A stretch of 64,000 nt of DNA from NCBI GenBank assembly GCA_964006375.1, contig OZ023266.1, positions 67,175,403 through 67,239,402 on the forward strand, read 5' to 3'. This document shows, in pieces, positions 1 through 13,236 of the stretch. How positions within the stretch are numbered: the stretch's first letter is position 1; each line of letters starts with the position of its first letter. A model generated the notes under the pieces. It did no database searches, was not told the DNA's origin, and saw only the letters and a program-made list of their open reading frames with translations. The DNA is from Tillus elongatus (taxonomy: Eukaryota; Arthropoda; Insecta; Coleoptera; Cleridae). Made by a program: the position numbers and the translations under genes.

Positions 1-78
1 AACTTTCCAATGAAAGCCAGATGCATTAAACAGTTTTAGGTTGTTCAAGTACTTACTTATGCTTTCAAAAACAAGAAT

Positions 79-321
79 TTGCATAATATAGTGGAACATT
101 GCTATGACACGCGCACTAAAATGAGCAGGAGGAACGTTCCACTTAAGAGAACAACTACAGCACAAAGAAGCCTTGCTTACCTTGCTCCCAGATTGCTTGA
201 GGAACCGGCTTCAAATATTAGAGAAACCTATTCCTATAAATATTTGAAGCGATCTATGGTAGACTTTTTGCTAGGTGGTGGCGGGAATAAATTGTACGCA
301 TTCCTCGAGGTTCGTGGCTGA
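79..321 (+). pseudogene. C-terminal fragment of a non-LTR retrotransposon reverse transcriptase
   Basis: The open frame encodes a short peptide with the layout typical of the extreme C-terminus of CR1/Jockey-type LINE polyproteins: a YDTR motif, then VPLKRTTTAQRSLAYLAPRL, then a lysine-rich segment ending in DFLLG. In that family this tail follows the reverse transcriptase and thumb domains. The frame starts at TTG with no upstream RT visible in the window, so the element is truncated or continues off the left edge. It stops at 319-321 and is followed by a T-rich 3' region. Function as a protein is unlikely. Family assignment rests on motif recognition only. Confidence 0.6.
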
Positions 322-706
322 TGACATCCATTTTGAGAAGTTGTTCATGTACCCGTTTGATGTGATGTTTTTTATTTGTTTTATATTGTTAAAGGATTCC
401 AATCTTGCAACAAGGTTGGTTGGATCAATTTCTCGATGTTTGCACATGCCAATTCGCTTCACTCATACACTTTTGCAATTTTTATAATTTTTGTACTCTT
501 TATTTTGTTCTGATTAATTACATGTGTAGCTTTTATATTGTCAATTGCTTACTGTGCCATAATATATAAATGTATTAATTGTTATACCACGTACAGCATT
601 CACATGCTTTGTGGTTTATTTGTTTATTTACCCACTTAATTATTTAATTATTAAACTTTCCACTTTTGTATTTTATTTGGGTAGATAAAGAGTATTATTA
701 TTATTA
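322..706 (+). other. LINE 3' untranslated region with TTA-rich tail
   Basis: T-rich, gene-free sequence continuing from the LINE C-terminal fragment and ending in a short (TTA)n tract near 693-706. Two other LINE relics here, at 30.6 and 38.9 kb, end in the same kind of TAA/TTA tail, which supports reading this as the 3' end of one retrotransposon insertion. Confidence 0.5.
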
Positions 707-1463
707 AACGACATACACAATAGTTGTAAAAGGAACCTAAACGATGTAAAACAAGTTGTAATACATCCTAGCATATTAATCTAGAAGTGAAATAACAGTG
801 CATAAAGCCCCGGGGTATCATTTACATATATGTAGCGTACATCTCATTTATGGTAACGAAACCATCATCACTGTCTGATCATCTAATTAGTCATGGGGAC
901 TAGATTAATTCTATATTAGGATACATGAATAAATGATACACGCTAGTAATTTATTCGAATATAATTTAAAAAGCATTACATTAGCGTTTGACCCTTGAGC
1001 ATATAATTTAAAAAGAAATTTGCAGCGAATGGAAAAAAAGTAGTTATAAAATGCAAAGTACACCGTCCGTAGACGCAAATAAGGAAACTATATACGCAAA
1101 ATACGTTTTTGCTTTTATTTTTCGGAATACTGCATCTTCCATTTTTAATTGAGATTAATTATAGATTTTAAACACACATTTGTAACTGTATCTAAATCTT
1201 TAATTAAAAGCTTTATTTTTAGCCCTGGAATAATTATTTCCAGGAAATATGTGCAAGGGCGTGTTTTCAGGAATTTAGATTTGGAGGTTCAAGGACTTTG
1301 AATTCCACCGGCGGCCGTTTATATCTAACATTAAAAGTATTTTTGGGTGTTGTGCAAACTTGCAATTATTTTCATCTCCTCTTATCATCATCTATACCGT
1401 CAACAGCTATACAATGTGCGGCAAAATGAGTAGACCATTTTGTTTGAAGAATATGATAAAAAT
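707..1463. other. AT-rich intergenic DNA, nothing recognised
   Basis: No open frame, repeat end or RNA motif that I can support. Short A/T runs only. Confidence 0.6.
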
Positions 1464-1694
1464 TCGAGACGCAGCAAGTGCGTTGTTTTAGCGAATTTTT
1501 ATTAACTGCTTCAAATTTGAATAACTCAATTAGGTATAAACCTAAACAGTTGAATTTCAGTATATAGTAAGGTCTGAACCGGGGCAACATACCTTCCCAA
1601 TTTGAGTCAAAATAACTTATTTTTGAGACAGAAAAACTAGTCTGATCGTGCTGGCTAACGAAATCGTCCGCGATCTTAACAAAATAAAGATTTG

Positions 1695-1774
<80 letters not shown>

Positions 1775-1890
1775 ATAATAAAAATTCAAACGGACCTTGG
1801 TTGCGGATTCTAAATTCGCGCTCATTTGAAAACATTTTTGCATACCTCACCATCAATACCTCTTTATTGGCGATTTTTTAAAATAAAAAT
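1464..1890 (+). mobile_element. Family H repeat copy with TA array
   Basis: Begins TCGAGACGCAGCAAGTGCG, a variant of the family H 5' end, followed by the GCGAATTTTTATTAA subterminal motif and the core segment TTTGAATAACTCAATT. The (TA)n array is followed by the 3' module, including CGCGCTCATTTGAAAAC. The terminal hairpin is eroded. A stray further piece of the 3' module (GACCCCGGATCTGTGTTC) lies just downstream at 1891-1919. Confidence 0.8.
1699..1771. repeat. (TA)n microsatellite
   Basis: Uninterrupted TA dinucleotides inside a family H copy. Confidence 0.97.
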
Positions 1891-1983
1891 TGAAAGTGAC
1901 CCCGGATCTGTGTTCTAGTCTAACTCAAAATTTCAAGTTAGTAATTATAGATGAAAAAAAAAATGGAAAAAAAAATTAGATAT

Positions 1984-2152
1984 TTGTTTAATAATATTTC
2001 TTTACATACGACGTTCTTTACTATATTAGAGGGCGGTGTCAGTACAATAAGGCTCTGAGGTGAGCTCACACGCGAACCCGCTTGGGAGAAACAGTCCTGT
2101 CCTAAGTCAACTTCTGCGAGTTTTGAAGTTTGCCCCTGTGGCTTATTAACTG
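1984..2152. repeat. Short dispersed repeat R1, copy 1
   Basis: About 170 bp closely matching 2361-2531 in direct orientation. Shared blocks include GAGGGCGGTGTCAGT, GAGAAACAGTCCTGTC and TAAGTCAACT. Both copies are preceded by an A-rich stretch. It is less AT-rich than the surroundings. On the minus strand each copy would end in a T-rich run. I do not recognise the family. Confidence 0.8.
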
Positions 2153-2360
2153 CCATTCAGTTATCATAATAATAATAACAATAATAACATATTTTTCAGG
2201 CTGTATAGGCGTATGATACCTCACAAACTGACATACATATACAAATGAAACCTAAAAACACGGTTAATATTGCAGAAGAAGAAACTCAAAAGTTTAAGTC
2301 AGAAATTAATTAGAGGTGAAAAAGAAAAAGAAAAAAGAAAAGAAAAAACTTACGATACTT

Positions 2361-2531
2361 ATGTTTTTATAATATTTCTTTATATAAGACGTTCTTTACT
2401 ATTTTAGAGGGCGGTGTCAGTGCAATTAGGCTATGGGGTGAGCTCAAACGCGAACGCGCTTGCGAGAAACAGTCCTGTCTTAAGTCAACTCCTGCGAATT
2501 TTAGAGTTTGCCGTGTGACATTAATTGCAGT
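2361..2531. repeat. Short dispersed repeat R1, copy 2
   Basis: Direct repeat of 1984-2152 with scattered substitutions, so the duplication is not recent. Unknown family. Confidence 0.8.
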
Positions 2532-2674
2532 CTTTTGAATTTAAAAGAGAGATAATTTAGAATCAAGCGGATACGCGGAATAAATAGAATTTCTCCTTGA
2601 GCAGACCCTGTTATAAAAAAAAGGTAAGATGCTTACTGGCAATTAGGCCATTGCTGACCCTTTTTGTTCATCTA

Positions 2675-2840
2675 AACTAACCTACCCTCCACCTTGAGCT
2701 CGATCTCAACGACGACAGTGATTTGGAAAAATCATTTGCCGCCGGTGAGGCTCGCACCGTCGTCCCCCGAGTCCGTATTGGAAAGTCTGAATCGACTTTC
2801 CCGCACGGCCACGGAGGCGCTAGACCCTGTTTTAATCAGT
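2675..2840 (+). other. GC-richer, coding-like fragment of unknown origin
   Basis: A compact stretch with far higher G+C than its neighbours. One frame reads an acidic peptide containing LDLNDDSDLEKSFAAGEA and many C-ending codons, ending at a TAA near 2838. An overlapping frame is open longer (2694-2942). No start codon, upstream exon or known domain is visible. It could be a captured exon scrap, a LINE ORF1 fragment or chance. Confidence 0.25.
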
Positions 2841-3234
2841 AAGCAACCGAAAAACCGAAAGGGGTTGAATTTCAGAAAATCCTTTCTTGGTGCTCGCCTA
2901 CGTTATAACAGAAACCTCTGTGCAAAGTCTCTAGCTCAGTAGTTTAGGATATTCGTTGATATATCAGTCGGTCAGTCAATGAGTTTATTCTTTTATATAT
3001 TTAGAAAATTATACATAAACTAAATTCTAAATCAAAGCTACAATCTTTCGTAAACTATTCGCCAAGTTCCATAAATTTAAAGAACCAGTCTGATGCAGGT
3101 ATAACATTATATTAACATTTAATTACAATATCTTTAACAATTCATTATGAAAACGATAAAAACCATCATTAAATGTTGATTTATGTCAGCATATAATGTG
3201 TGTGCAGCTGATATAATATTAATTATAAACAATA

Positions 3235-3235
<1 letters not shown>

Positions 3236-3311
<76 letters not shown>
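3236..3311. repeat. (TA)n microsatellite
   Basis: Pure TA array without recognisable family H flanks. Confidence 0.97.
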
Positions 3312-3315
<4 letters not shown>

Positions 3316-4052
3316 GACACTAATACAAAAATATTTTTTTAAACTATCTAGTAACAAAAACAGGGAAGTAAAAAGGTAAATCGCGTACTCAATGGTTTTA
3401 TTAATATTTTTACTGAACTATTTTAGACGATAAAAGTTATGGCTGCAAAAACATTTTTTCATTGCGGTAAATCTTACGCTGATAAGTAGTTTTGAAGCAT
3501 CGTCGTTTTACATAAAATTTGTGAAGCCAGAAGTAATCTCTATGCGACAATTTTGCCAGAAACAATACTAAAAACCTAAAAATCATCCCCAATTTTGTTG
3601 ATAGGCAAATTAGGAGAATTTGCAAAGGCAAATGACCCCATTCTCATACACTAAGTACCTACTTCGAATAAGATGAAATCATAAAATTTTGCGGAAAAAT
3701 CTTTGTATCCAATTTTCGCATTAAAACTTTCCTTCATCAATTATAATTTAAGAAACGGTAATCTTAACTGTTACAGTTTCAAAGGTGTAATATGATTTAT
3801 ATGCAAATTGTATTCTGCAAGTTACCTTATAAAGAATGAGATACGGCAAGGAGAGAATCTTGCAAGGCACCAATTTGCAGCCACCACATAAGGCCCGATA
3901 GTATGAAAGTACCGTTCAAAGAAAGTTTTAAACTAAAGCTTCTTTCAGTAACAATATGAGAGGTAGATTTTTCATACAAAAACGGGTTTGTATGCTTATT
4001 TTATTCTATGAACTATATAAGAAATTTTGAGTCGGTTCCAATACAAAAAATT
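3312..4052. other. AT-rich intergenic DNA, nothing recognised
   Basis: No supported gene or repeat end. Short open frames here show no recognisable motif. Confidence 0.55.
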
Positions 4053-4250
4053 TCGGGACGCAGCAAGCGCGTTATAGTAGCGAATTTTCATAAGAATTGT
4101 ACACTATTATTATACGGCATATTAGTAAAGTTAATATTTTAAACCTACACAGGCGTTAAAGATCGATTTTAGAGGTCCTAGTACGCGCACATTTGAAGAA
4201 TTCTTTCGAAAGTCTTACCATCGATATCTCTCTATCATCAAAAAAATCTT
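4053..4250 (+). mobile_element. Short family H derivative lacking the TA array
   Basis: Starts TCGGGACGCAGCAAGCGCG with the GTAGCGAATTTTCATAAG subterminal motif. It passes within about 100 bp to the 3' module (TTAGAGGTCCTAGTACGCGC) with no core or microsatellite. A near-identical short layout sits at 53831-53990, so this is a derived subfamily, not a random deletion. Confidence 0.75.
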
Positions 4251-4435
4251 GTGTTCTAACTCCTTTTGAGAAAAACGCCCTAAACTCAATTTTCTATGAA
4301 GCTTAAGCATTAAATTTTGATATATCTGTACATAGTGTAAGCCTCTTTAATAGAAACTTGTATTACAAATTTCATTAAATTTATACAAAAGATTTGCAGA
4401 AGGAAACTTAATTCATATTTAGAAAAGTAAAGTAT

Positions 4436-4555
4436 CTGTCCAATTATAAACGTAGCAGTTATTTTTCCTTATTAATCGCCTGAATGATTTCGTTTTAGAC
4501 AACCTAATCAAACCGGTTTTTTCAATATCAATAACAACAAAATGTCTGCTAAAAA
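4436..4555 (+). repeat. Diverged family H core segment
   Basis: About 115 bp matching 54765-54880 (shared block TTATTTTTCCTTATTA, then a CGCCTGAATGAT / CGCTTGGATGAT equivalent). The tail resembles the family H phrase GCTTGGATGAGTTCG, so it looks like an old core unit. Confidence 0.5.
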
Positions 4556-5679
4556 TTATAATTTCAGACTCAAAGGTGAGAAAGTTATTCAGGCGTTTTA
4601 AACAAAAATGAGATCTTCATCAAAACGTATGAAATCTGTGCACTATTGTTTTTCCAAATGTCAAAATAAAGAAACATACATCATCGAGCTGGCCACAACC
4701 ATGCAACCTTCTGCGCAGAAGACCAGCACGCTACCACTGAGCTATATGATACGTCAACTAACGTTTTGTTTACATGATACCGGACACAGGCTTCATGCCC
4801 TGGGTAGTATATTAAAAGTATACCTAAAAATTAATTACAGAATTAGTAGAATTGTGATTGAAACACATTCAAGCGCTGCTTTGGTCTTATGTTTAAGTTT
4901 GAAAATAAAAGAAACAATTTTAGAATCATTTTTATACACTTGACTTGATTTTTTTTACATTTCTACCATATTATGCGACATACTCAGTCTAAAACCACAG
5001 CATAATATATCTATGCTGCGCTAAAACTGTATTTGCGGCCTTTCCTCAAGTTACAAATATAGTGTATTTTAAAAATTGATTGAAACCCCCGTTAAATAAC
5101 AATCACTTGGCAAATTTTTAATTTCATGTCGACTGCCATGTTCCATAATTGTGGCCGAGATTTCACGATTGTTGGTTCGGGTAGTATGTTTTATGCCTGG
5201 TATTTATTTAGTTTGGTTACCTGTATCGTTTTTACCTGTTGTATGAATCCATCTACGCGTGGCAATTAATTACTCTGTCTTTCGGGCATTTGACTTTAAC
5301 CACTAAGTCGTTTCAACGCATGTCTTTCGGATTTTATTTTTAATTTGGAAAAAACTCCAAATATTTCCAAATAACTTAAAAATCACAATATAGGTTCATT
5401 TACACAATTTCTAGCCACGCGTAAAGTCTCGTTCGACTTACTCTGATACTTACAAATATATAGGGTTTTCAAAAATATTTTTGTATATTTTTGGGAGGAA
5501 ATATCCGTTATAGCTGATACACGAACTCGTCCGCGGTCTTAATACAATGAAGATATGTGCCAAGTTTCGTTCAAAAATTATTTGAAAAGTACAAACATTT
5601 TCCTAAAATAAACTTTACTATTTTTAATAATAATTCAATGGAAAATTAGTTATTAAAGGTTGAAAAAATTGTTTCTGAA
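4556..5679. other. AT-rich DNA without a recognised gene
   Basis: Contains an open frame of 111 codons (4608-4943) with no recognisable domain and no coding signature. The rest is unassigned. Confidence 0.5.
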
Positions 5680-6180
5680 AATGCGCTACCATAGCGCACT
5701 TGCTATATCCGAACACTTACTACTGGATATATGGTTTGTTCGTTTATCGATTTATTGCCTAAAGTGGGGGATTTTTTCAAATTTATGTTAATAAATAAAA
5801 ACTATTTGACAATTAAATCACAAACCCTATAACTTAAACTGCTCTCAAACCATCAGAGAAGCTGTCTACTTGAAATTAATTTTCTGCAAATATGTTAGTT
5901 AAATGAAGAACAATGTCAGTTGAAGCAGCAACTTTTAAAAACAAGCTTCTTACCATAGTCTTTCTACATAACCCCACATTCGTTTCGGAATCTGTTTAAA
6001 AATCGCCAATTTTGAAGATTCAAATGGCGTTTAACGTTTTAGGAATAAAAACTATAAAAAATTTAAGTAATTTTTTTGGTACTTCTTAACCGTTTGGCGC
6101 CAAGGACTCTTAATCTTTGTATATAATATTCAAAAGATTTTGTTAACCACCAAAATATTTTGGTCCTGTATGCGATTCTT
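5680..6180 (+). mobile_element. Family H long-variant internal region
   Basis: Opens with an inverted family H 5' end (CTACCATAGCGCACTTGC near 5686). It then holds the long-variant segment also present at 16215-16460 and 36010-36450, for example TGCAAATATGTTAGTTAAATG and the later GCCAATTTTGAAG. No TA array remains. Confidence 0.6.
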
Positions 6181-6184
6181 TGCT

Positions 6185-6306
6185 TTAGTGAATTTTTATT
6201 TAAAAAAATTCACTAATGGAGAGGTATCGATGGTGAGACTTTGCAAAAATTTTTTTCAAATGAACGCGAACTAGGACCCCTAGAACAATATCCGGGGTCA
6301 GTTTCA

Positions 6307-6404
<98 letters not shown>

Positions 6405-6855
6405 GTGTGTCTGTGTGTGTGTCCGTCTGATAACTCAACAAATAATTAACCGATTTAAATGAAACTCGGCAAGTGCCTTTCTTTTATTAATGGCTTGGAT
6501 GAGTTCGTTAGCCGGGAAAATCGGACGAGGTTTTCCGGGAAAATTTTGAGATTTCTTTCAAAAATATTTTTTTCTGCGAAGATAACAAAGCTGCTTTATT
6601 GAAATTTACTATATATGTTGCCTTTGGAGAGACCTTACTCCGTACCAAAACGCAACTTTCTAAGTTTATAGAAAATTGAGTTATTCAAATTTTAAATTTT
6701 CATTCCAAAAATTACACAGTTATATTAATGAAATTTGGTGGATATCTTGCCCTAGGAAAGACCTTACTACGTACCAAAATTAAATTATAGAAAATTGAGT
6801 TATTCTAATTTGAAGCATTTAATAAAAATTCACTACCATAACGCACTTTTTTTTC
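6185..6855 (-). mobile_element. Full family H copy
   Basis: Reading on the minus strand it runs from the 5' end (CACTACCATAACGCACT at the right edge) through the core with GATGAGTTCGTTAGCC to the TA array. It then reaches the 3' module and terminal hairpin (AGTGAATTTTT / AAAAATTCACT, 6187-6216). The array passes into a short TG-rich tract (GTGTGTGTCTGTGTGTG). Confidence 0.85.
6312..6401. repeat. (TA)n microsatellite with adjoining (TG)n
   Basis: TA array followed by about 20 bp of TG repeats, inside a family H copy. Confidence 0.97.
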
Positions 6856-8734
<1,879 letters not shown>

Positions 8735-8785
8735 CTATTTCATCCTCTGTTGAAGCCCGTTGTTAGTGAAATGATCGTCAGCTGT
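8735..8785 (+). ncRNA. Relic hammerhead-ribozyme-like motif
   Basis: CATCCTCTGTTGAAG leads to GAAA at 8768-8771 and a GTC cleavage-type triplet at 8777-8779, with TGATCG forming a tiny palindromic stem III and TCT/AG pairs in stem I. The conserved CTGANGA is altered to CTGTTGA, so activity is doubtful. The same phrase family (CATCCTCTGA...GTTAG...GATCGTC) occurs at 23.1 kb and beside the Penelope-like element at 12.5 kb. Confidence 0.4.
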
Positions 8786-8874
8786 AAAGAGGGTTTTACC
8801 GATATGTACTTAGGCATTATTCTATAAAACGTATTAGCGAATTTTTTTGTTAATTCGCTAATGAGGAGATCTGT

Positions 8875-8991
<117 letters not shown>

Positions 8992-9647
8992 ACCGATAAT
9001 TCAAAAAATAAAGGACCGATCTTGATCAAATTTGGTGTATACCTTCCTTTTGCAAGTGGCTTGAATAAGTTGGTTAGTCAGGAAAATCGGACCAGGTTTT
9101 CCCGGAAAATTTTGTGTTTCCTTTCTAAAAAAATTCATATCCGTAAATAACAAAGTAAGGAACCAAATTTGGTACGCGTGTTTGTATTATAAATAGTGAA
9201 CTAAATTTACGTCTCTAGCTTTAAAGACAAAGAAGTTATGGGCAATTAAAGAAACAAATTCTCAAAACGTCAAACTCGCAATTTTAAACATCAAAATTGG
9301 CAATGTTTAGGCAAAGAACGTGAAACAAATACCGATTGTTGCAAGAAGAGTGTTCAGCAAATCCTTAAGTTTCATATTCAACCGTCACTGCCCTTCATTT
9401 TACTGAAATATTTACAAAATATTCATTTCAAATAGACCCTTTCTTTGATGCTTTGGCTGTCAGTTTAATTCAGTTGATGCTTTTATGGATTTTTATCTGT
9501 AGGTTTAGGGAAGTTTATGGTTTAACGGTCTATAATTTTTTTAGCAAATTTTCGTAGAACAAATTCGTTAATGCATTTTTGCATTTTTTAATGAAATATG
9601 ATGCGTTTATAAAAAAAATCTGGACGCAGTAAGTGCGTTTTGGTAGC

Positions 9648-9655
9648 GAATTTTC
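9648..9655. repeat. 8-bp target duplication, left copy
   Basis: GAATTTTC before the 642-bp element. The related empty site at about 16030-16041 carries this 8-mer once. Confidence 0.9.
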
Positions 9656-10297
9656 GGTAATTTTGCAGATTAGCTCCCGAACGCTTTTCCAAAAACTGTT
9701 TTCAGAAACTCCCCCCCCCATGCACAAACCCCAAGAAAAATGTCTTGTTCACACCCCCCAAGGAGTGAATAGGGGTGCTGGGCGGGGTAGGTAGTAAAAA
9801 GGAAATATGAGCAGAAAATGCGAATAAAACTGGCTACCCCGCACAGCACCCCTATTCCCCCAGGTGCCGTAACTTCCTTGGCGGGTATGAACAAGAAATT
9901 TTTCTTGTGGTTTATGCAACGAGTGTGGTTGTATGCATGCGAGGGGGGAAGGAAAATCCCCACGACGAAGCAGCCACCCCCAACCCTACCGCAAGTCGAA
10001 GCGGGAGGGGGGGGTGTCTGCTTCGTCGTAGGCATTTTCCTTCCCCCCTCGTGCAGGCGAGGTTTAATGGGAATATGGCTTCAAATAGACAGCTTTTAAG
10101 CAGTTTTCTTCGCTTTTTCTGCTCATATTTCCTTTTTACTACCTACCCCGCCCAGCACCCCTATTCACTCCCCGTAACTTCCTTGGGGGTGTGAACCAGA
10201 AATTTTTCTTGTGGTTTGTGCATCCAGGTGGGGTCCTAGTAATATTTCTGAAAACAATTTTTTGAAAAGCGTTCGGGAGCTAATCTGCAAATTTACC
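9656..10297. mobile_element. Long-inverted-repeat DNA transposon, non-autonomous
   Basis: Ends are GGTAATTTTGCAGATTAG and its near-perfect inverse, with inverted arms of about 180-200 bp. The arms share GCTCCCGAACGCTTTTC and GGGGTGCTGGGCGGGGTAGG. A second, inner inverted repeat (GACGAAGCAG / CTGCTTCGTC with polyC and polyG) sits at 9950-10060, so nearly the whole element can fold back. It is much richer in G+C than its host DNA. Flanking GAATTTTC duplications of 8 bp fit hAT- or P-type integration or a foldback element. Open frames across it encode nothing recognisable. A diverged relative lies at 54290-54725. Confidence 0.85.
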
Positions 10298-10305
10298 GAA
10301 TTTTC
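10298..10305. repeat. 8-bp target duplication, right copy
   Basis: GAATTTTC, identical to 9648-9655. Confidence 0.9.
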
Positions 10306-10760
10306 ATTAAATCCTTCAAATTTCAATAACTTAATTTGCTATTAACGTAAGCTTTGTTGGTTAAGAAACCAACATTTAAGTTTATTTTCGGAAAATTTTT
10401 GTATATTTTCAAATCATAAGTAATTTTGATAAAATATAGTACATTGTTTCTACTACATAGGCTATACCGATAATCAGATTGATGCCTGCTCGCATTTGCT
10501 ATTAAAAACATTTTTATGGAAATTCACTTCCATAACACATTTGCTGCATCCAGACTTTTGAAAATGTTTATATATTTTCAAACAATAAATTTATTTCGAT
10601 AAAATATGATACATTGGTTCTACTATATAGGCAACCAATTTTGATGCCTGCTTTCATCAAAGAAAGACATTTGCTATAAAAATTATTTAAAAAAAAATCG
10701 CTACCATAACGCACTTGCTGCGTCCAGAGATTTTTATTAATTAGCAGCTACCCAAAAAAG

Positions 10761-10850
10761 TCTAGCAGGTGCGCTTTGGTAGCGAATTTTCATAAAAATA
10801 TTTCAATTATCGGAAAATAAAAATAATTTTTTGAGAAAAAACCTTAAGTT
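10761..10850 (+). mobile_element. Family H 5'-end fragment
   Basis: TCTAGCAGGTGCGCTTTGG followed by TAGCGAATTTTCATAAAA, then a scrap of the core phrase GGCTAACGAACT, at which point the Penelope-like sequence takes over. Confidence 0.65.
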
Positions 10851-12240
10851 GGCTAACGAACTGAGGCACGCGATTATTGAAGGAGATCTTTCTTCACAGT
10901 CGTTTAACAAAATTGAGTTTGACCGCTTAAACAAGAGGCTGAAATTCGGTTTGCAGTCACAAAAAATGATCTAGCAGATGCCAATGCTAGTATTGAAACA
11001 GCAATTAAAAAACTACCCGAATCTTCAGAAAACTTTATTTGCGAAGCATGTAAAGATAAAATTTCCAAAAATTAGAAAAAACATAAGTTCACTAAAAACA
11101 AAAATTTTAATCAAATGAAAATAGCTTAACGATTGCGAGAGAAAGATTGTTTTTATGTTAAAGCAGATAAGGGTAATAAAGTTGTGATTGTGGACAAAAA
11201 AGATTATGAAGATAGAGTTGATAATGCAATAGACAGGACCGTATAAAAAACTACCCCCCTCCTCACACACACACAAAAAATGATTTATAATGTTAACAAT
11301 ACATTACAGAGTTGTCACAACCTAATAACAAAAGACTTAGGAAGAAGGTTACAAGTTACAAATCAGAAAGTACTCAAAAAATATTGTCTCCCAAAAATTC
11401 ATAAACCGGCAAAATCGATGAGACCTATTATTTGAGCTAAAGGTTCTCCGACATATAATTTAGCGAAGTGGTTGACAAATCAGTTTAAAAGCTTGCCTGC
11501 CAGACGAAAAAGGTTTTCACTGTCAAATTCACTTGAATTTGTTAATGAAGTTAAAGATGTTAAATTGGTTAAAGGTGAAGTTTTGATTTTATTGGATGTA
11601 GCCTCTTTGTTTCTTATAGTGCCCACGAAACAAAAGCTAACGGATTTAGAGCAATTGTGGAAATTGAACAACATAAGTGAAGAGGCTTGCAAGGAATATT
11701 GAACTTTAACAAATCTTTGTATAAAGGAAAATATATTCTAATTTAACATTGAGTTTTCTTAACAAACCCAAGACACGGCAATGGGTAAACCCCACCCACC
11801 CCCACCCCCCCAATATCTCTCTCTCTCTCTCTCCATTCATTGTGCACTTTTTCATGAGTAGATTTGAGACACATTTAGAAAATAAAAGTGAGTATTTTCC
11901 TAGAGTATCGATTCGTTATGTGGACGATAAGTTGTAAAGAATGTAATCTTAAATACGTTGAGTAGACTAAAAAACACCATTGAAACCAGATTTAACGAAC
12001 ACCTGGCACAGCTGAGATACGGTAGCATAGACAAGTCATGTGTGGCACAGCATATTTCTAGATAATAATCACCACATAGATAAAGAAAACCTGAAGTTAA
12101 TCAAAAATGTTGGACAACCGGTGAAATTGGACGCCTACAAAAGTATTTACATCTAAGGCCATAAACAACAAAGTTTGCCTAAACCGAGCTCCGCCAATGA
12201 TTAATAGTTCACAGTTTGCATTGTTTCTTTGATATAAAAG
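10851..12240 (+). pseudogene. Penelope-like element, broken reverse transcriptase and GIY-YIG region
   Basis: Several frames must be combined to read it. In order they give KADKGNKVVIVDKKDYEDRV (about 11157-11220) and CLPKIHKPAKSMRPI near 11385-11430. SPTYNLAKWLTNQF (about 11448-11490), an NSLEFVNEV segment and LLDVASLF at about 11590 follow. YVDD (near 11915) is next, then a C-terminal stretch with NEHLAQLRYGSIDKS, a NHHIDKENLKLI phrase and LDAYKSIYI. This order of an RT with the PKIHKP and YVDD motifs and a C-terminal endonuclease tail is specific to Penelope-like elements. There are internal stops (for example TAG near 11070 and TAA at 11245), frameshifts, and an inserted low-complexity tract at about 11790-11834, so it is dead. 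Confidence 0.8.
11817..11834. repeat. (CT)n tract
   Basis: Short pure CT array inside the Penelope-like pseudogene, preceded by C-rich sequence (CCCCACCCACCCCCACC). Confidence 0.9.
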
Positions 12241-12328
12241 AGATGCGGAAACTCAGTAAGAACAGGTATAACAGGATTTTAAAAGGACCATCGGCAATCA
12301 AAAAATATAACATAGAAAGTTTTTTGTG

Positions 12329-12408
12329 ATCTCTCTCTCTCCTCTTCGCTCTCTCTCTCCTCTCTCTCCTCTCTCTCCTCTACTCTCTCTCACCTTTCCC
12401 TCCCATCT

Positions 12409-12440
<32 letters not shown>

Positions 12441-12442
12441 AT
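12329..12442. repeat. CT-rich low-complexity tract
   Basis: About 110 bp of CTCTCTCC-type repeats with a central polyC, between the Penelope coding relic and its presumed terminal repeat. It could form triplex or slippage structures. Confidence 0.9.
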
Positions 12443-12499
12443 CTGGTGGCGGTCTTTTACAGGTATCAGGATAACTGACATAAATACAATGTTTAGTAG

Positions 12500-12565
12500 T
12501 TAAAAGAGTTTAAAACTTTTCATCCTCTGATGAACTTTGTTAGCCAAACGACGGTCATGTGGTTA
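12500..12565 (+). ncRNA. Relic hammerhead ribozyme in the Penelope-like terminal region
   Basis: CTGATGA is intact at 12527-12533. A stem-loop follows (CTTTG, loop TTAGC, CAAAC; four of five pairs). The expected GAAA has decayed to GACG, and a GTC triplet stands at 12554-12556. Hammerhead motifs in the long terminal repeats of Penelope-like elements are established knowledge, and this lies just past a Penelope GIY-YIG relic. Loss of the GAAA adenines argues against activity. Confidence 0.5.

Positions 12566-13236
<671 letters not shown>

Noticed and set aside
1372..1856. Open frames encoding long Tyr-Ile or Ile-Tyr runs (also at many other TA arrays)
   Set aside because: They are translations of (TA)n microsatellites, not proteins.
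4608..4943. 111-codon frame as a host gene
   Set aside because: No domain, no homologous motif and no coding signature; length is plausible by chance.
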